64,000 bases of DNA, from NCBI RefSeq assembly GCF_016920785.2, contig NW_024609836.1:10446018-10510017 (forward strand), given 5' to 3'. The stretch's first letter is position 1. Each line of letters starts with the position of its first letter. A program made the position numbers and the translations under genes. This stretch comes from Ixodes scapularis (Eukaryota; Arthropoda; Arachnida; Ixodida; Ixodidae). Of the stretch, positions 10,471 through 22,769 are shown in pieces. Below the pieces are notes generated by a model. It searched no databases and was not told where the DNA came from. It saw nothing but the letters and a program-made list of their open reading frames with translations.

Positions 10471-11610
10471 GCCAGGGAGACATAATATGGGGTGCTAATC
10501 GTGACGATAAGTCAAATATTTGACTAAATTATGTTAATGAACTTTTTAATTAGTAAAAGTAAACGTATGGTTCGAGTTAGAAAGTTGCTGAGTGCCATGG
10601 AAAGCCACTAAATCAAATTGTAGAACGACTTCAAGTAGTTGGGAAGCGTAGGAGTGCGCCAAAGTTACCACTTCTGAAACAGGCGCAAAGCTATTTTACG
10701 TTTCGCGATTATTTGGCAAACTGGGGAGGCTGTGACCCCCGCGACCAACTAAGGACGTTGAAAAAAGGTACGTGACGAAACGTTACGGTCGAGGCTGCGG
10801 AGGCCTCGTTGCCGCCCAGCAACAGTTCCGTCCGCGACAAAAAGTAGTCAGAGGCTTCTAAGAAACTCTCGAAAACGTCTTGACACCATGCTACACGACA
10901 CGAAAGAAAAACTAATATATGCTCTTTTTCAACTACACTTAACTCGGATCAACCCTTTTTCGAGGACAAGGTGGCTTTTTAACGACGTTTGAACCTGCGA
11001 AGCCCTGTAATCGACCGCTTCCGCTAAAAACATCGCCCTGGCATTAGCAGTTTTCGTAGATCGTTTCCGCTGTCCTGAAACGTTCTCTGCAATCCGAGAC
11101 TGCGTTCGAAATATACTCGCATGATCCGAGTTACCCTGGTGAATTATGTCACGTGACAACGAAAATTCCCTGGACGCGAGTATGTTTTCAAACGCAAAGG
11201 TGCAGAAACTTTACCCTAGAGTGAGATCGAGTATATTTCGGAACACGGCCCGAAACTATCGATGTGCCCCACGAGCTCCTTCCGACCGCACTGTTATGAC
11301 GAACCCGGCTTCTCCTGAATTTGCGTGGCAGAAACCCAAATTATTTCGAAGATAAGTTAATTTGGCCCGTGTGGAGTGGCAGAGTCTGAAGCAGAACAGG
11401 CGGCGTCGTTATGAAGTTTCTATGAATGTTTTGCTTTGACGACTCGCTTCGTGCACATATGTGGAAAGTTACCTTGGCCAATCTATTTATTGACCATGCT
11501 GTACAGTTCTGATTCAAATTAACGACAATATTCTTGAACTTGCTCGTCGACGCAGGAAACCCTAGAATTTTACAGAGATTCCGTGGTTCAGCTCTAGACG
11601 GAAGCTACGC
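10471..11610. other. Non-coding stretch
   Basis: No gene recognised. A 13-bp inverted repeat CGAAATATACTCG (11107-11119) / CGAGTATATTTCG (11228-11240) brackets a short divergent region with two overlapping, unrecognisable reading frames. Confidence 0.4.
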
Positions 11611-12340
11611 CGATACCGGCACACCATCTTTCTATAGCACGTTAATTCGTTTTTGGTGGTATGCCTGAACAAACCTTTTCCGCAACGCCTAACTGATATG
11701 TTTCGGCTTTCCAATTTAAGTATCTTGATTCGCTGGGCTAAGCAGCCCCCAGCGTTCCGATTGTCATCTCATCTCAACTTTTTTTGTCGCTGAGCTGTCG
11801 GCACGCTACCGTTCGATAGATTAATTCGTTTTCAAGCGAGATGCAAGACCAAACTTTTCCCACAACGCTAACTGGCGTTTGGGCTTTGCAATCTAAGTAT
11901 CTTTATTCGCTGCGGCTGGGCTAAGCATTCTAAGCAGGGCAGCGGTCTGTTTTTTCATCGCAACTTTTCTGTCGCCAATCTATCGGCACGCATGTTCCAC
12001 AGACCAATTCGTTGTCAGGCAAGACGCACGAACAAACCTCTTCCTCGACGCTCACTGATGTATCGACTTTCAAATCGAAGTATCTTTATTCGCTGGGATA
12101 AACATCAGAAAAGGACCAGAGCGGTCCGAATGTCTCCTCATATCGACAACTTTCTGTCGCTGTGCTATCGGCACGCTACAGCTTGATAGATGAATTTCTT
12201 TCTCAGGCAAGATGCAGGAACAAACTTTTTTTCGGAACGCTAATTGCTGTCTTGGCTTTCAAATCAAATCGTTTTTACCTGCTGGATTAAGCACTAATCA
12301 ACAGAAAAGGGGCAGCGGTCCGGCTACGCCCTCCGTCTCC
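11610..12340. repeat. Tandem array, four diverged ~185-bp units
   Basis: The anchor GGCAC occurs at 11618, 11800, 11985 and 12170, giving steps of 182, 185 and 185. Each unit then shows a TTAATTCGT-type block, an ACAAAC(C/T)TTT block, AAGTATCTTTATTCGCTG and a CAGCGGTCCG-type block in the same order. Divergence between units is substantial, so this is an old array. Confidence 0.8.
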
Positions 12341-14000
12341 ACGGTCTCAACAACAGCGGAGCCACCTTGTATGTTTACGTGACGTCACGAAGCGCGAAGA
12401 ATTTACTCGCGCTCCGAGAAATTCTGGGTGCACGAAGAGCGCGCTCGAACGGTGGCACTCTTCTCCGTTTAATGAAAGGACCGCCAAACTCTCGCGCTCC
12501 GGAGCACGGACTCACCGCGCCCCTTGGGTCGCGGTGGCCATAGCCTCGACAGTTCGCGTAGTTATCTTGAATCCTAGCCCCCAGCGATAAAAACGGCAAA
12601 TAATGATCTCAAACGCAGGGTCTTGTGAAGAGAACGGCTGCGCATACAACAAGTATTTTTATTTTACTTTTTCTGCTTTTTAGAGAACTCTTGGCATCGA
12701 TGTGTTTTTTTTTTTTTTTGGAGCTACGTGACTATGCATTCCTGACGTTCTTGCACTGCGATATGTGCGAAGACTTCTAAAAATATCGGAGTCCTGCTAG
12801 AAGTGTAGCCCCCGGCTGTTTCATGGCGTCGGCCTTAACAAACATGGCGGCGCCCATGGAACAGAGCAGATACTATTATATAATGGTGGGAAAACGCGGA
12901 CGAAAATCTAACCATCCGCGTCTTCCCATTTCTAGCTTTGCGCCTCCTGCTCGAGTGATAACTTTGGCGCACTCCCGCACTTTCCATGTGCTTCTAGTCC
13001 CTATAGAGTGGACCGATTTGGTGGTTTTGCGATGACGCTTTGCAAGTTTCTAATTGAAGACATTGCAGCACGAGTACGCAGCCGTACCCTTGGTTATTGA
13101 CACGGGCTTTCCACGTCTGAGCGAGCAAAGAAGCGAAAAAGAGACGAAGAAAGTCGTATTTTTTCCCCACAATATGCGGGTGGAATTATGCCGTCACGTA
13201 TTTGAGGATGGGGGTGCGACGTGGTTAATTCTCACAGCCGTCGTGGTTGGCGTCGTGGGTGCCACTGACGACTGCCACCGGTGATGTTGATTCATGAAGT
13301 AAGTGGGTAAGCGAGGTGGAAGTTTCTAAAACCATCCAACATTACGGGTAGCAACTGGGTACTGCCAAAGTGGGATTTCGCGAAACGCGAGTAATGTTTG
13401 TAAACATGTCTTTCAAGCAGACAACACGAACTCCTCGCGGCAAGAGGGGAAAGAAAAAAGGATTTTCAATTTTTCGCGCGCGCGGCGACGACAACCTACG
13501 AGGGCTAAATCGCTGCAAAGTGGCGCCCATACAACTATCGCCTAAACAAAAAAAAAAAAAAAAAAACGAACGAGAGGAAGATTATTTAGAAGAGGGAGAG
13601 GGCGGTAAGCGATGTCGCACGCCACGTTTGGCTGGCTTACGTGACACAGATTGCACTACACTCAGTTTCACCTTACGTGGTACAGGAGTGTACTTTAAAG
13701 GAGCAATTCCAGCCAATCCAGCGCAGCTAATGCATCACGTGACTTCGTTCCCGGTCCGTAAATCCTGCGCCGCTTCCGAAGGTCTCGTGACACTCTCACG
13801 ACATTATATTGGCTCGCAGCGTCCACTGCGGTCCATCGTGAGGTAAAACGGATTACAGTAGTCTGGCCGGCCAACTAGCCGTCTGGGTTGCCGTCTACAT
13901 AGCTTGCTCTGTCGCCGCTTGCGTTTCCTGCTTTGTCACCACTGCCCCCCCCCCCCCTTCCTTGCCCTCTCCCGTGTATCCGCATCGTTTTCGCTCTTAT
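12341..14000. other. Moderately GC-rich non-coding stretch with YY1-like site
   Basis: No coding region was recognised. AACATGGCGGC at 12841-12851 resembles a YY1 core-promoter motif, preceded by another in-frame ATG. An A run at 13550-13567 and a C run at 13944-13957 occur. Frames of up to 158 codons exist but their products are unrecognisable. Confidence 0.35.
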
Positions 14001-16131
14001 AGCGCGTTCACACTGGAAGCGGGTCCGCGCGTTCTCCGCCGCAAAGCGGCTAGGATCGAGCGGTTGGAGCGTGTTTTTGCCAACCGCTTCGGCACTGATT
14101 TCTCCCAACCCCTTTCACAAACCGCAAAGCGGCAACCAATCACAACGTGACGCTGATGTGACGTCGGTTACTTTTGAAACAAGATGGCGTTGGTGAGGCA
14201 TCCAAGGCGCTGTAGTCCTATAGCGTTACAGCGGTCAAATCAAAGAAAAAACGTGATGTTCACGTCCGTCACTTCAATCCACCGCGAAAGGAATTGACTC
14301 TTAATTTTAACGGGCTCCGCACCGGTGATTTGGTTCTGGTAAGAGTTTGTTTGCTATTCCGGGTTCCACAGCCCGAAGCTCGCTGCTTTGTTAATCTCTG
14401 CCCGTAGAACGTCGGAACCCGCCTATGATCAACCGAAATGTCAGCTTTTATACCCACTAAGATAGTCGCGTGAACTATTGAAAGCTTTCAACACCGTACA
14501 TGACTACCGCGAAGGCCGATAGAGACGTCGTGAGCCTGATTGCGTAGCCAACGCACTACCACGGAGCGGGCAGGTTACCTGCGCTAGCTCGGCCTGTAAC
14601 GTTTACTACTAACAAAAGAAACAAAGGGAACATACTCAAGGACTAAAGTGTACGTACCAGGCGGTGCAGAAGTAATCCATACGGCGTTTTTTTGAGCTTG
14701 ATGTCAAACAAACAGTACACTCGATTGACGTGCGAGTGACGAGAGGAGAGTCCGCCACCAACGAAGCCACGACCGGCTAGCACCCGAACACATTCCCCCG
14801 CACCACGGTTCACCCGACCGCTCACAACCAGTGTTGCCATCTATTTTTTTTTTGTGCGCGCCACTGAATTGATACCTGGAAGTCACTAAACAGTCGCTAG
14901 ATTTGCCAGCAAGTCGCTAAAATATTCGCAGAATTCCAAAAGCGTATTAATAACTTTTAAAGTAAGTGGTTCACTTACTTTAAATAATCAAATCTCAGGT
15001 ATTTTGAGAGGTTAAACTTACTCTGAAAAACAACTAGGACGGTTTTTATTTGTAATGTTCGATTTGGGAAACAACTAGGTGATAAGTACGAAAATACGAA
15101 TAAGAAACGAGTACTTGGTAATTTTAACATGAAAATAATGACTGCTTTGTCTTCAAGAACAGTTCGACGGAACAGTCTAGAAGCAGAAGAGTTCTTCCTC
15201 GATGGTGACTGGACTCAAGTCACCTAAATCTGCCAATGTCGACGGTTCGTTGCCAGCTTTGCAGGCTTCAGCTGTGCTAATTCGCCGAACAACTTCTTCT
15301 GGAAGTTCGTAGTCGAAAAACGTCTTTGCGTGCCTTTTGAGACCAGCTCTTATAGTTAGGATGACGTTTGGCGGAGAGCACGTGGTTACGGGGGCGCGGG
15401 AGAGATGGTCTACAGTGTTGGCACTGTTGACATTTTTTTATGCGCGCCATTGAGCATATAGCCGAAGCAAACTCGGCTAGAGAACCAAAAGGGTTTAGCC
15501 CGCGAGCATCTCTAAAATTGTTCAAAATAACAAGATTACGGTTAAACACCAGAGTCGCTAAAAAATTGCTAGCCACTATATTAAAAGAAGCCGTCATGAA
15601 GTGTAGAGAAAATCGCTAAATTTAGCGGCAAAATCGCTAAAATGGCAACACTGCTCACAACTTCGAGAATGATAAGAGCGAACGAATGGGGGAAAACTGG
15701 CCTTCTACTCCGAAGACAAGGTCAGCTATTCATGCGGGAAGGGTCCACTTCGACGAAAAGGTCGGGAGCATCCCGTTCTAACTTCTGAGTCAGCAGGCGC
15801 ACCTAGCTGGGCTTTGCATGTGGGCGAAGTCGAGGGCATCGCAGGGGAGTTTTGCGGGTCCATGTCTCTTTTCGCTGCCTGAACTCGTGATCCGTGAGAA
15901 CATTTCGAAGAAATATCTTCGGAGTGCCAAAATAGCAAAATTTGGGCTTTGGACCGGGAATAAAGAAGATTTCGGATTGTCAAACAGGGTTGGCAAACGC
16001 AAGTCTCAAAAGATCACGCGTGATCGCCGAGAATCCGTCAACCGCGTCTCGGTATGTCTGGACGAAGTCGCTCGCGAACCGCATCCGCAACCGCTTCGCG
16101 AACGCGGATCCGCTTCCAGCGTGAATGCGCC
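14001..16131. mobile_element. Candidate outer inverted-repeat element
   Basis: GCGTTCACACTGGAAGCGG at about 14004-14022 is matched in reverse complement by CCGCTTCCAGCGTGAATGC at about 16110-16128, with two mismatches and similar GC-rich sequence just inside. If these are true ends, the element is about 2.1 kb and contains the hAT insertion below. A clear target duplication was not found, so the two blocks could instead be separate small repeats of one family. Confidence 0.35.
14829..15653. mobile_element. hAT-type element, 825 bp, with 8-bp target duplication
   Basis: The element starts CAGTGTTGCCAT and ends ATGGCAACACTG. It is flanked on both sides by the identical 8-mer CTCACAAC (14821-14828 and 15654-15661). 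An 8-bp duplication with CA...TG ends is the signature of hAT transposition. TCGCTAAA-type words recur below both ends, as expected of subterminal transposase-binding repeats. A second, diverged copy of the left terminus (CACTGTTGACA... then GCGCGCCATTGA) lies near 15420-15455, hinting at an internal duplication. The minus-strand frame at 15277-15597 is not a recognisable transposase, so this is a non-autonomous copy. Confidence 0.85.
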
Positions 16132-16797
16132 ATTAAATCTAATGAATGTCTATACCAGAGCATATTTTCTGAATTACCTCAGAGGAATCTTTAAAAGCTT
16201 CTTCTGCAGTGGGCGAGAGATAATGTTCGACGCATATTCTTTTTTTATTTATAGTATTGTTACCGGACCAAATGCCACAAAAACAATTAAGATTATGTGC
16301 ACAACATTTAGAAAAATAAAAAAAACAGTAAAATTGATGGCGCCTGGAAAAAAAGGACGTAGGACGACATGGAAGAAAGGAACAAAGAAAAGCAGAAAAG
16401 CATGTATATGAAATACGCAATAAAAATATTCCTGTAAACATATTTTCAGTAGCCATGCATGTCATCCTCTTAATGCTCTGCCTCGAAAGCACACAGATTT
16501 AAGCAACAAAGGCACATAGCCCAACATAGCAGAAGTCTTCAAAAAAATATCACAGTACCAGGCATATGACACAAGATATATACACGGTGTTTCACGAAAA
16601 GTGGACAAATTCGATATTGCGAAAACTACTCGTCGCAACGAACAAAAAAGCTTATGTCGTTTTGGTCCTGGGACAGGGGCCTATTTAGGAAAATGATTAA
16701 ATCCGGGATAATTAGATTGCTAATCATTTTTGCGTAATAAATAGTTTAGCCTCATCAAAAACACTAAATCAACAAGTTGCAGAACAATAGAAGGCAT

Positions 16798-16885
16798 CTT
16801 GTAAACCCTGAGAAGGGGAACGATAAAAAAACGGACGAACACAACAAAATCTCGAAATATCGTTTCCCATCTCAGGGTTTACAAG
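16798..16885. repeat. Short inverted repeat (hairpin)
   Basis: CTTGTAAACCCTGAGA at 16798 pairs with TCTCAGGGTTTACAAG ending at 16885; the pairing continues inward with a few mismatches around a loop of about 33 bases. Confidence 0.7.
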
Positions 16886-17028
16886 CTGTCGATTAATTAC
16901 CAGCTGGCCTGCACTCTATCACTGCTTACGAAAGAAGGCACTTACAGCGTTTTACGGCTTTCTGAAAAACGGGACAAACTCGACAGGTTTTTAAGTTTCG
17001 GTTTGCAATCGAAGCGCATCTCGGCGCC

Positions 17029-17031
<3 letters not shown>

Positions 17032-17061
<30 letters not shown>
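17032..17061. repeat. (AT)n microsatellite
   Basis: Uninterrupted AT dinucleotide repeat of about 15 units. Confidence 0.95.
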
Positions 17062-17063
<2 letters not shown>

Positions 17064-18840
17064 CTGCAAACATTCACGGGTGTCATACATGCAAAAAGTT
17101 CACACTTTCTCTGCCTTCCTCGCTGCAGCAGATCTTTTGAGGTTAGATGTTTGGAGACCGCTGTTCATGTGCGGATGCCAAAGGAGTCATTCAAGGCAGA
17201 ATGTTTGGAATAAGTTCTTCTTACAGTCTTGTGAACACAGAACGTTGTCCAAATGCTCTGCTATTAAAACACAGAGATCCTGAAGCACCGAAACGGAACC
17301 GCCTATCTCTCGCTCTGTAAATACTTGGGGAAATGGTTTCAGAGGTATTGCACCTTTTCGCAGTGCAATAGCGCCAAAATGCATCATTTTGCGAGACCAC
17401 TCGACCACGCGACGTCAAAATTTTGCTCGCCGATCAAAGACCACTTTTCGTAAATCAAGATCCCTCCTAGCAGACGGACCCGCACATCGGCGACAGTTAA
17501 GCCGTTGCTGCCGGCGCAACTGTGCGGAACCAGTTCACCATACTACCAGCCTTTTAGCTCAAAAACAGCGCCAAACGAATTCGGCGGTGGAAGCACGACC
17601 AATGCTCCTTGGGTTTCTAACACAAATTACGACACGATGCTTATGAATGGGTATATGAACACAGCTGAACGGCAGAGAAGTTTGTTGTATGGCTATGGAT
17701 GAATTGATGGATACTCTAGGCGCGCCCTCACCGAGCTTTAAGTGAACGCTGCTTGTCTCGTGGGCCTGGTCATTTCGGTATTTGTACTAATTAAAAAGTT
17801 AATTAGAAAATTTTAGTTACTTGTCCGACTTATCATGATGATAAGTCCCCTATAATATGTCCCCGTGGTCGTATAACTCACATGCTCAAAACGTATTGGT
17901 ATAGCTTTGACGAATTTTTGTAATATGTTCGATTTAAAAAATCAAGCGCACTGTATAATGTATGTTCGGAACATTTGCGAGCAGTACACGTGACACCGAG
18001 TGGTAATTATTTCATCCGGACTTGAAAATCGGAATTAAACTTGCTTTTCTTCAGTCGATCGTCACTAGACCCGTTTGTAGAGATTCGCTAAAAATAATTT
18101 GAAGATACCTCCATTCTCATTTCTGCAATTGTGAAAGCTTATCGGCTAAAGCTTATCTAAGCTTTGATGTGCCAATTTCCTTAGTAAAGTAGCGGTCTCA
18201 TCTACAGCGAGTATCAAGTATCTATCATCCAGTCAGACACAAAAGGAATCTTAACAAAAGCAGAAGGAAAAAAAAGAAAGAAAAACATTAAGCTAAACAT
18301 GCAAAAGTTGTACTTTTTTTATTATCACCATTTACTAAATTTTCATTGTGAAACTAAGTAAAAATTGACCTATGTATCCTGTCTTATGTTGGTTTACACG
18401 CATTTCAAGAATTCTCTAGGTTTTGTTTCTTAGTTTGTCCTGAAAAGACTTACAGAAACCCAATATGGTTTCTTTTACATCTTCGTTAGGTTTTCTTTTT
18501 TTTTATATCTTTCTGAGGTTTTTCGGGTAGCATAAGGCTGATTTGATGGATGTTTCTAATATGCCAGGCGTTTACGGTTTTTCTTTTGTTTTCATATAGG
18601 GGCCTTCATCCACAGTTTATATCTTTCCCATGATAATTCTTGATGGCGTTTAAGTCTAGATCAACTCTTTCATTATTTTGTTTTTTAATTTTTTTTATAT
18701 GTTGTGAACATGACTTTTTATGCTAAACATTGTGAGCCATTCCACTCTGTGAATGTGGTTGGCCAGCGAAGCTTAGAGAACCATCACACATAATTCACCA
18801 AGAGACACACAAAAGCACTTCACCAAATGGTTTATTTACA

Positions 18841-21800
18841 GTATATATGGGTGTTTTAATCTCAACTCAGGCACTGATTCGGGGTCAAATTTTTCATTTC
18901 GAAAAAAAAAATATATGTTTTGGGGAAAACCCTTCTGGTGACCGGGAGTGCAAATCGCAAGTTCGGGCGATTTTTTGTTCTCGAGTTATGGACATTTTAA
19001 GCAGCCGAGGCGCAAACTGACTTTTTTCTCGCCTGTCGGAGGTGTCATGTTTCGCTCCTTCCTACTTTTTGCCTTTTTTGGTAGTAAAATGTAACTTCTT
19101 TTTGGCCACTTTCAAAATAGAGGTTATTTAGGGTCAATAACTTTATTGTTATTATTTATCTTCCCGTTTGTTTTAAAAATTGTCGAATTGTGTCCCTTTG
19201 ACAATATTCGTCAAAGCTTGACCAGCTCCTCCGCGTGAACTATTTGAGATATTATAACATATTTAGTATTTTCAGAAAGCTAAAAGTATACTCTTTCTAT
19301 TGATAATAAATTTTATGTTGTGTATAAAAGAGAAAAGACAGTGTAATATCGCAAAGCAAGGACCATTACAAACTTTTTGCGAATTGGAGGTCGATTTTCT
19401 AAAAAAAGCCCCCCCCCTTTTATTTGGCTGATTTTCTTTTCTCTAGCTATCTATTGCAGTGCCTTATAAGGCAATGTAAATTAAAAAAAGTAATATATTG
19501 TTTGTATTGCAGCTGTAAAAGCTTGAAATTTGATTTGTTTTTACCGTTTTGTCAGAAAATCAACTTACTCGCAAAAATACAGTAATTCAAAATTGGTGCC
19601 TTTTATTTTAGACACCCGTGAACACACTTATTCTCTGATAAATAATTTTAACGCGCTTATTTATATAAAACATATTTCAGAAAATTTTTCAATATGATGT
19701 TTTTGGACGATATTTGTCAAAGTTTAACAGCTCTTCCGTGTGATCTATATGAGGTGTATTAATATATTTAGTATTTTCAGAGAGCTTAGAGTATACTCCT
19801 TCTAATGATAACAAATTTGATGTTTTGTGTAAAAGAGAAAGGGCAGTATTTTGTCGTAAAGCAAGGACTATTTCAAAACTTTTGCGAATTGCCTACCTTT
19901 TATTTGGTTAATTGTTTGTCCCTAGTTACCTATTCCAGTGCTTTATAAAGTAAAACAACAGAAAATGTAATATATTTTTTTTTGTATGGCGGCTATAAAA
20001 GCTTACATTTTGGTTTTTGTTCACTTGTCGCCCAGTAATACAAGTGACTTACAAAAATACACTAACTCATATTTAACGTCTCTGAAATTTTTTGATGCTA
20101 CCTGCACATTCCTTTAATAAAAGATGCAAACGGCGAATTATGCTAATAAAGCGTCTAGGTCATAATATCTTCAGAACTTTTTTTTTTTTAATTAGCAAGA
20201 CGCCTCTTTGCAATAATATTTGACGAAGTTTAGCAAGCTGTGCTGTGTGACCTAATGAATATATGTTTATGATGTTTACGTCACCGTAAATCTCCAATTA
20301 AGCTCTTTCTTTTGAGTATAATTTGAATTTTTTGTGTTAAACACATTACGCGGAACATTTGCCTGAAAACAAATATTAAGAAAAAACTTGCAGGTTTGAA
20401 GTTGATTTTCTAAAAGCACACTTTTTATTTCTTTCCCTTTTTATTCATAACTAGGTTTGGATATTACTGTGTCAGGAACTACCAACAGAAATTGTAATAT
20501 ACTGTCTGTATGGCCGCTATTAGGACTCCAATCTCGTGCTATGAGAGTTTTGAACGGGACTTTGCATAGACGTTCAGATGAGCAGAATTTTAACCTATGT
20601 AAGATTTTCTATTTAATGTTAGTACTTACCTTAATATCCGAGCGTAAAAGCCAGTAAAGCAACAATATTTATCCTAACAATATTTATTTACTTGGCACTG
20701 GGGTGACTTCCAAGATGTGTGAGCTTCGCTCTAGGTATGGACGGAGAAGATACGTACCGTCTAGACTCCCGGACAAACTTAAGTCAATAGGAAAACGTCT
20801 AAGTAACCCTACATGAATCACTGAAAATAGAAATGAAACATAAACACATGACTAACAGATTTGAAGCCGTACAGGCCACGAATTGCTCGTTATTTTACGA
20901 AAGAGTCCGTATGTGCATAAAAACCGTACTTCTTAAGCGTCAGATACTAAATCGTACATACGTATATACACTGCATATCTGTTTGACATAAGGAAATATG
21001 ACTATTACATATCAAGTTCGGTATTTCAAACTCAAAGCCGAAAGCAAAAGGCCCCAGCGGGATTCTCTAACGATCTGCATTCTCCCGTAATGGGACGAAG
21101 TAAGCGCTGTGCCCGCAGTTGGGGATACAGGCTTCTAAGCAACGTTTTTTTGTTATTTTTTGGTGCACTACTCAAAATTTATTTAATGTTTATGCTTGGA
21201 TATCGAGGTAAGTGCTTACGATAAATCGGCAACCTTACATAGGTTCTGCTCAGCAGAGCGCCTGTGCGAAGTCCCGTTCAAAACGCTCATAGCAAAAAAT
21301 TCTTAATAGCGGCCTTACAAACAATATATATTGCATTTTCTATTGGTAGTTCCTGATAGACTGATATATTAACTAACCGTGAATAAAAAAGGAAATAAAT
21401 AAAAGGTGTTTTTGTTTAGAAAATCGACTCCAAACGAAAAACGCCAGTTTTTCGAAATATTTGTTTTTCAGGCAGACGTTGCGCGTTATATATTTAGCGC
21501 AAAACATTGAAATTATACTCAAAAGAAAGTGCTTAACTGGAACTTTACGGTTACGTTAAGATCATAAAAATATGTTGATTTGGTCATACAGCACAGCTTG
21601 CTGAACTTTGTCGAATATCGTCGCAGAGTGGCGGTTTGAGAATTAAAAAAAAACGAACATTAAGGATCTTATGACCTGGACGCTTAATTAGCACAAAGAA
21701 AGCGTATCTCGAGACTTTTCTCAAAAAGTTATATTGATGTAGCATAAACAGTAGGGAAAAGGGATAGAGTTAAATATAGCACCCCCGATAAGCTGGAAAA

Positions 21801-21982
21801 AAGTCAGTTTCCACTTTGGTCACTTCAGCGTCCCAAAACTTGAGAACAAAAAAATATCCGACGAACTCGTCGTTTGCGTCTTCTTTTATTATAAGAATTG
21901 CCCGAGAACAATTATTTTTTGACAAAAATGTAAAATTTGGTCCAAAATTCGTGCCTGAATTGAGATGAAATCCCCCATATAC
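18841..21982. mobile_element. Large inverted-repeat element with internal 506-bp tandem units
   Basis: The left end (GTATATATGGG, then TCTCAACTCAGGCAC) is mirrored at the right end (TGCCTGAATTGAGA, then CCCCCATATAC, ending 21982). Matching continues inward: the block near AAACTGACTTTTTTC at about 19014, then the 506-bp unit, whose mirror lies at about 21262-21620. The left arm has three tandem units and the right arm one, separated by a unique centre of roughly 20600-21260. No protein domain was found. It is AT-rich and behaves like a non-autonomous foldback element. Superfamily and target duplication are unresolved. Confidence 0.65.
19090..20600. repeat. Three tandem ~506-bp units
   Basis: The anchor GTCAAAG/GACGAAG falls at 19210, 19716 and 20222, exactly 506 bp apart each time. 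Each unit runs from a (G)ACRATATT-type start through TAGTATTTTCAGA or its equivalent, a block like AAAGAGAAA, a TTTTATTT(G)G block and AAAGCTT. Units A and B are closer to each other than to C; C is the one mirrored at 21262-21620. Confidence 0.8.
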
Positions 21983-22290
21983 ATCAGCTTGAAATAGTAG
22001 CGATGATTGCTTTGTGATCACTATAATGTACACTAATAGGTTCCAATACAACTTTGATTAGATTCTTTGCTAAAGTTAAATTTATAATATAATGTTTGAC
22101 ATATATAAAATCTGCTGCTTTTATATAGGTATAAATCAGTGACATCACCCGACTCGAGCGGGAGCAGGCCCATTGTTCTCGGATGTATCTGAATTATCAC
22201 ACGTTTCGACATCTTTCTTTATCAAAGATTCCGATCAAGGGGACGGGGCATATATGAATTTCCATACTATGGAGCAATTTTACAGGCAAT

Positions 22291-22762
22291 TTAGTTTTTG
22301 TACACGGATACCAAAAATGCATGGAACCATAGGCATATAGAGCTCCGCTGCAAAAAGGATCGAAGATATTTCGAAAGCTCCCAGGAAATGCTCTCGTAAT
22401 CCCTTTTCACGTACAACTTAACTTTTCGTGGAAGTTTTGGAAACGTCTGTATCTTATTTAGTGACAAATCACCCACAACGGCGCTTTGATCACTTATTCC
22501 CGGGGTCACCGTGGCGTTGAAAAGAACACTGGGGTAATTATACTCCGTTTCACCTTTCAGTACAGACACAGCCGAAGCTACGAGTTGATGGGACAAACCC
22601 GACAGCGTCAAATACGCCCTATCATGGTGTTCGTAATGTTCCTGTACGTTCTCTATCATCGCTGAACAAATCATAAGCAGAGAAAGCTCAGTGACTTACA
22701 CGTTCTTGACGCTGCTCAATCGATCCCATAAGCTCGTGTTGTCGGCTGCGGCTGGACTTAAG
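22291..22762 (-). other. Possible two-exon coding remnant, unrecognised
   Basis: A minus-strand open stretch (first Met at about 22659) has ordinary protein-like composition, including HYEHHDRAYLTLSGLSHQL and GISDQSAVVGDLSLNK. Just upstream, a 61-bp stretch (22702-22762) is bracketed by an acceptor-like TTTGTTTCAG and a donor-like GTGTAAGT. Joining it across a 40-bp gap keeps the frame. The gap is very short for an intron and I recognise no family, so this could be chance. It is listed because codon composition differs from the surrounding AT-rich repeats. Confidence 0.2.
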
Positions 22763-22769
22763 CTGAAAC

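Larger units (their letters stand above)
16132..18840. other. AT-rich non-coding stretch with a hairpin and (AT)n
   Basis: Nothing coding was recognised. It holds a 27-bp inverted repeat (16798-16825 with 16859-16885) and an (AT)n tract at 17032-17061. ACGGTGTTTCAC near 16585 looks like one end of a mariner-type element, but I found no partner. Confidence 0.4.

Noticed and set aside
16582..16600. ACGGTGTTTCAC as a mariner-type terminus
   Set aside because: No inverted partner was found within several kilobases.
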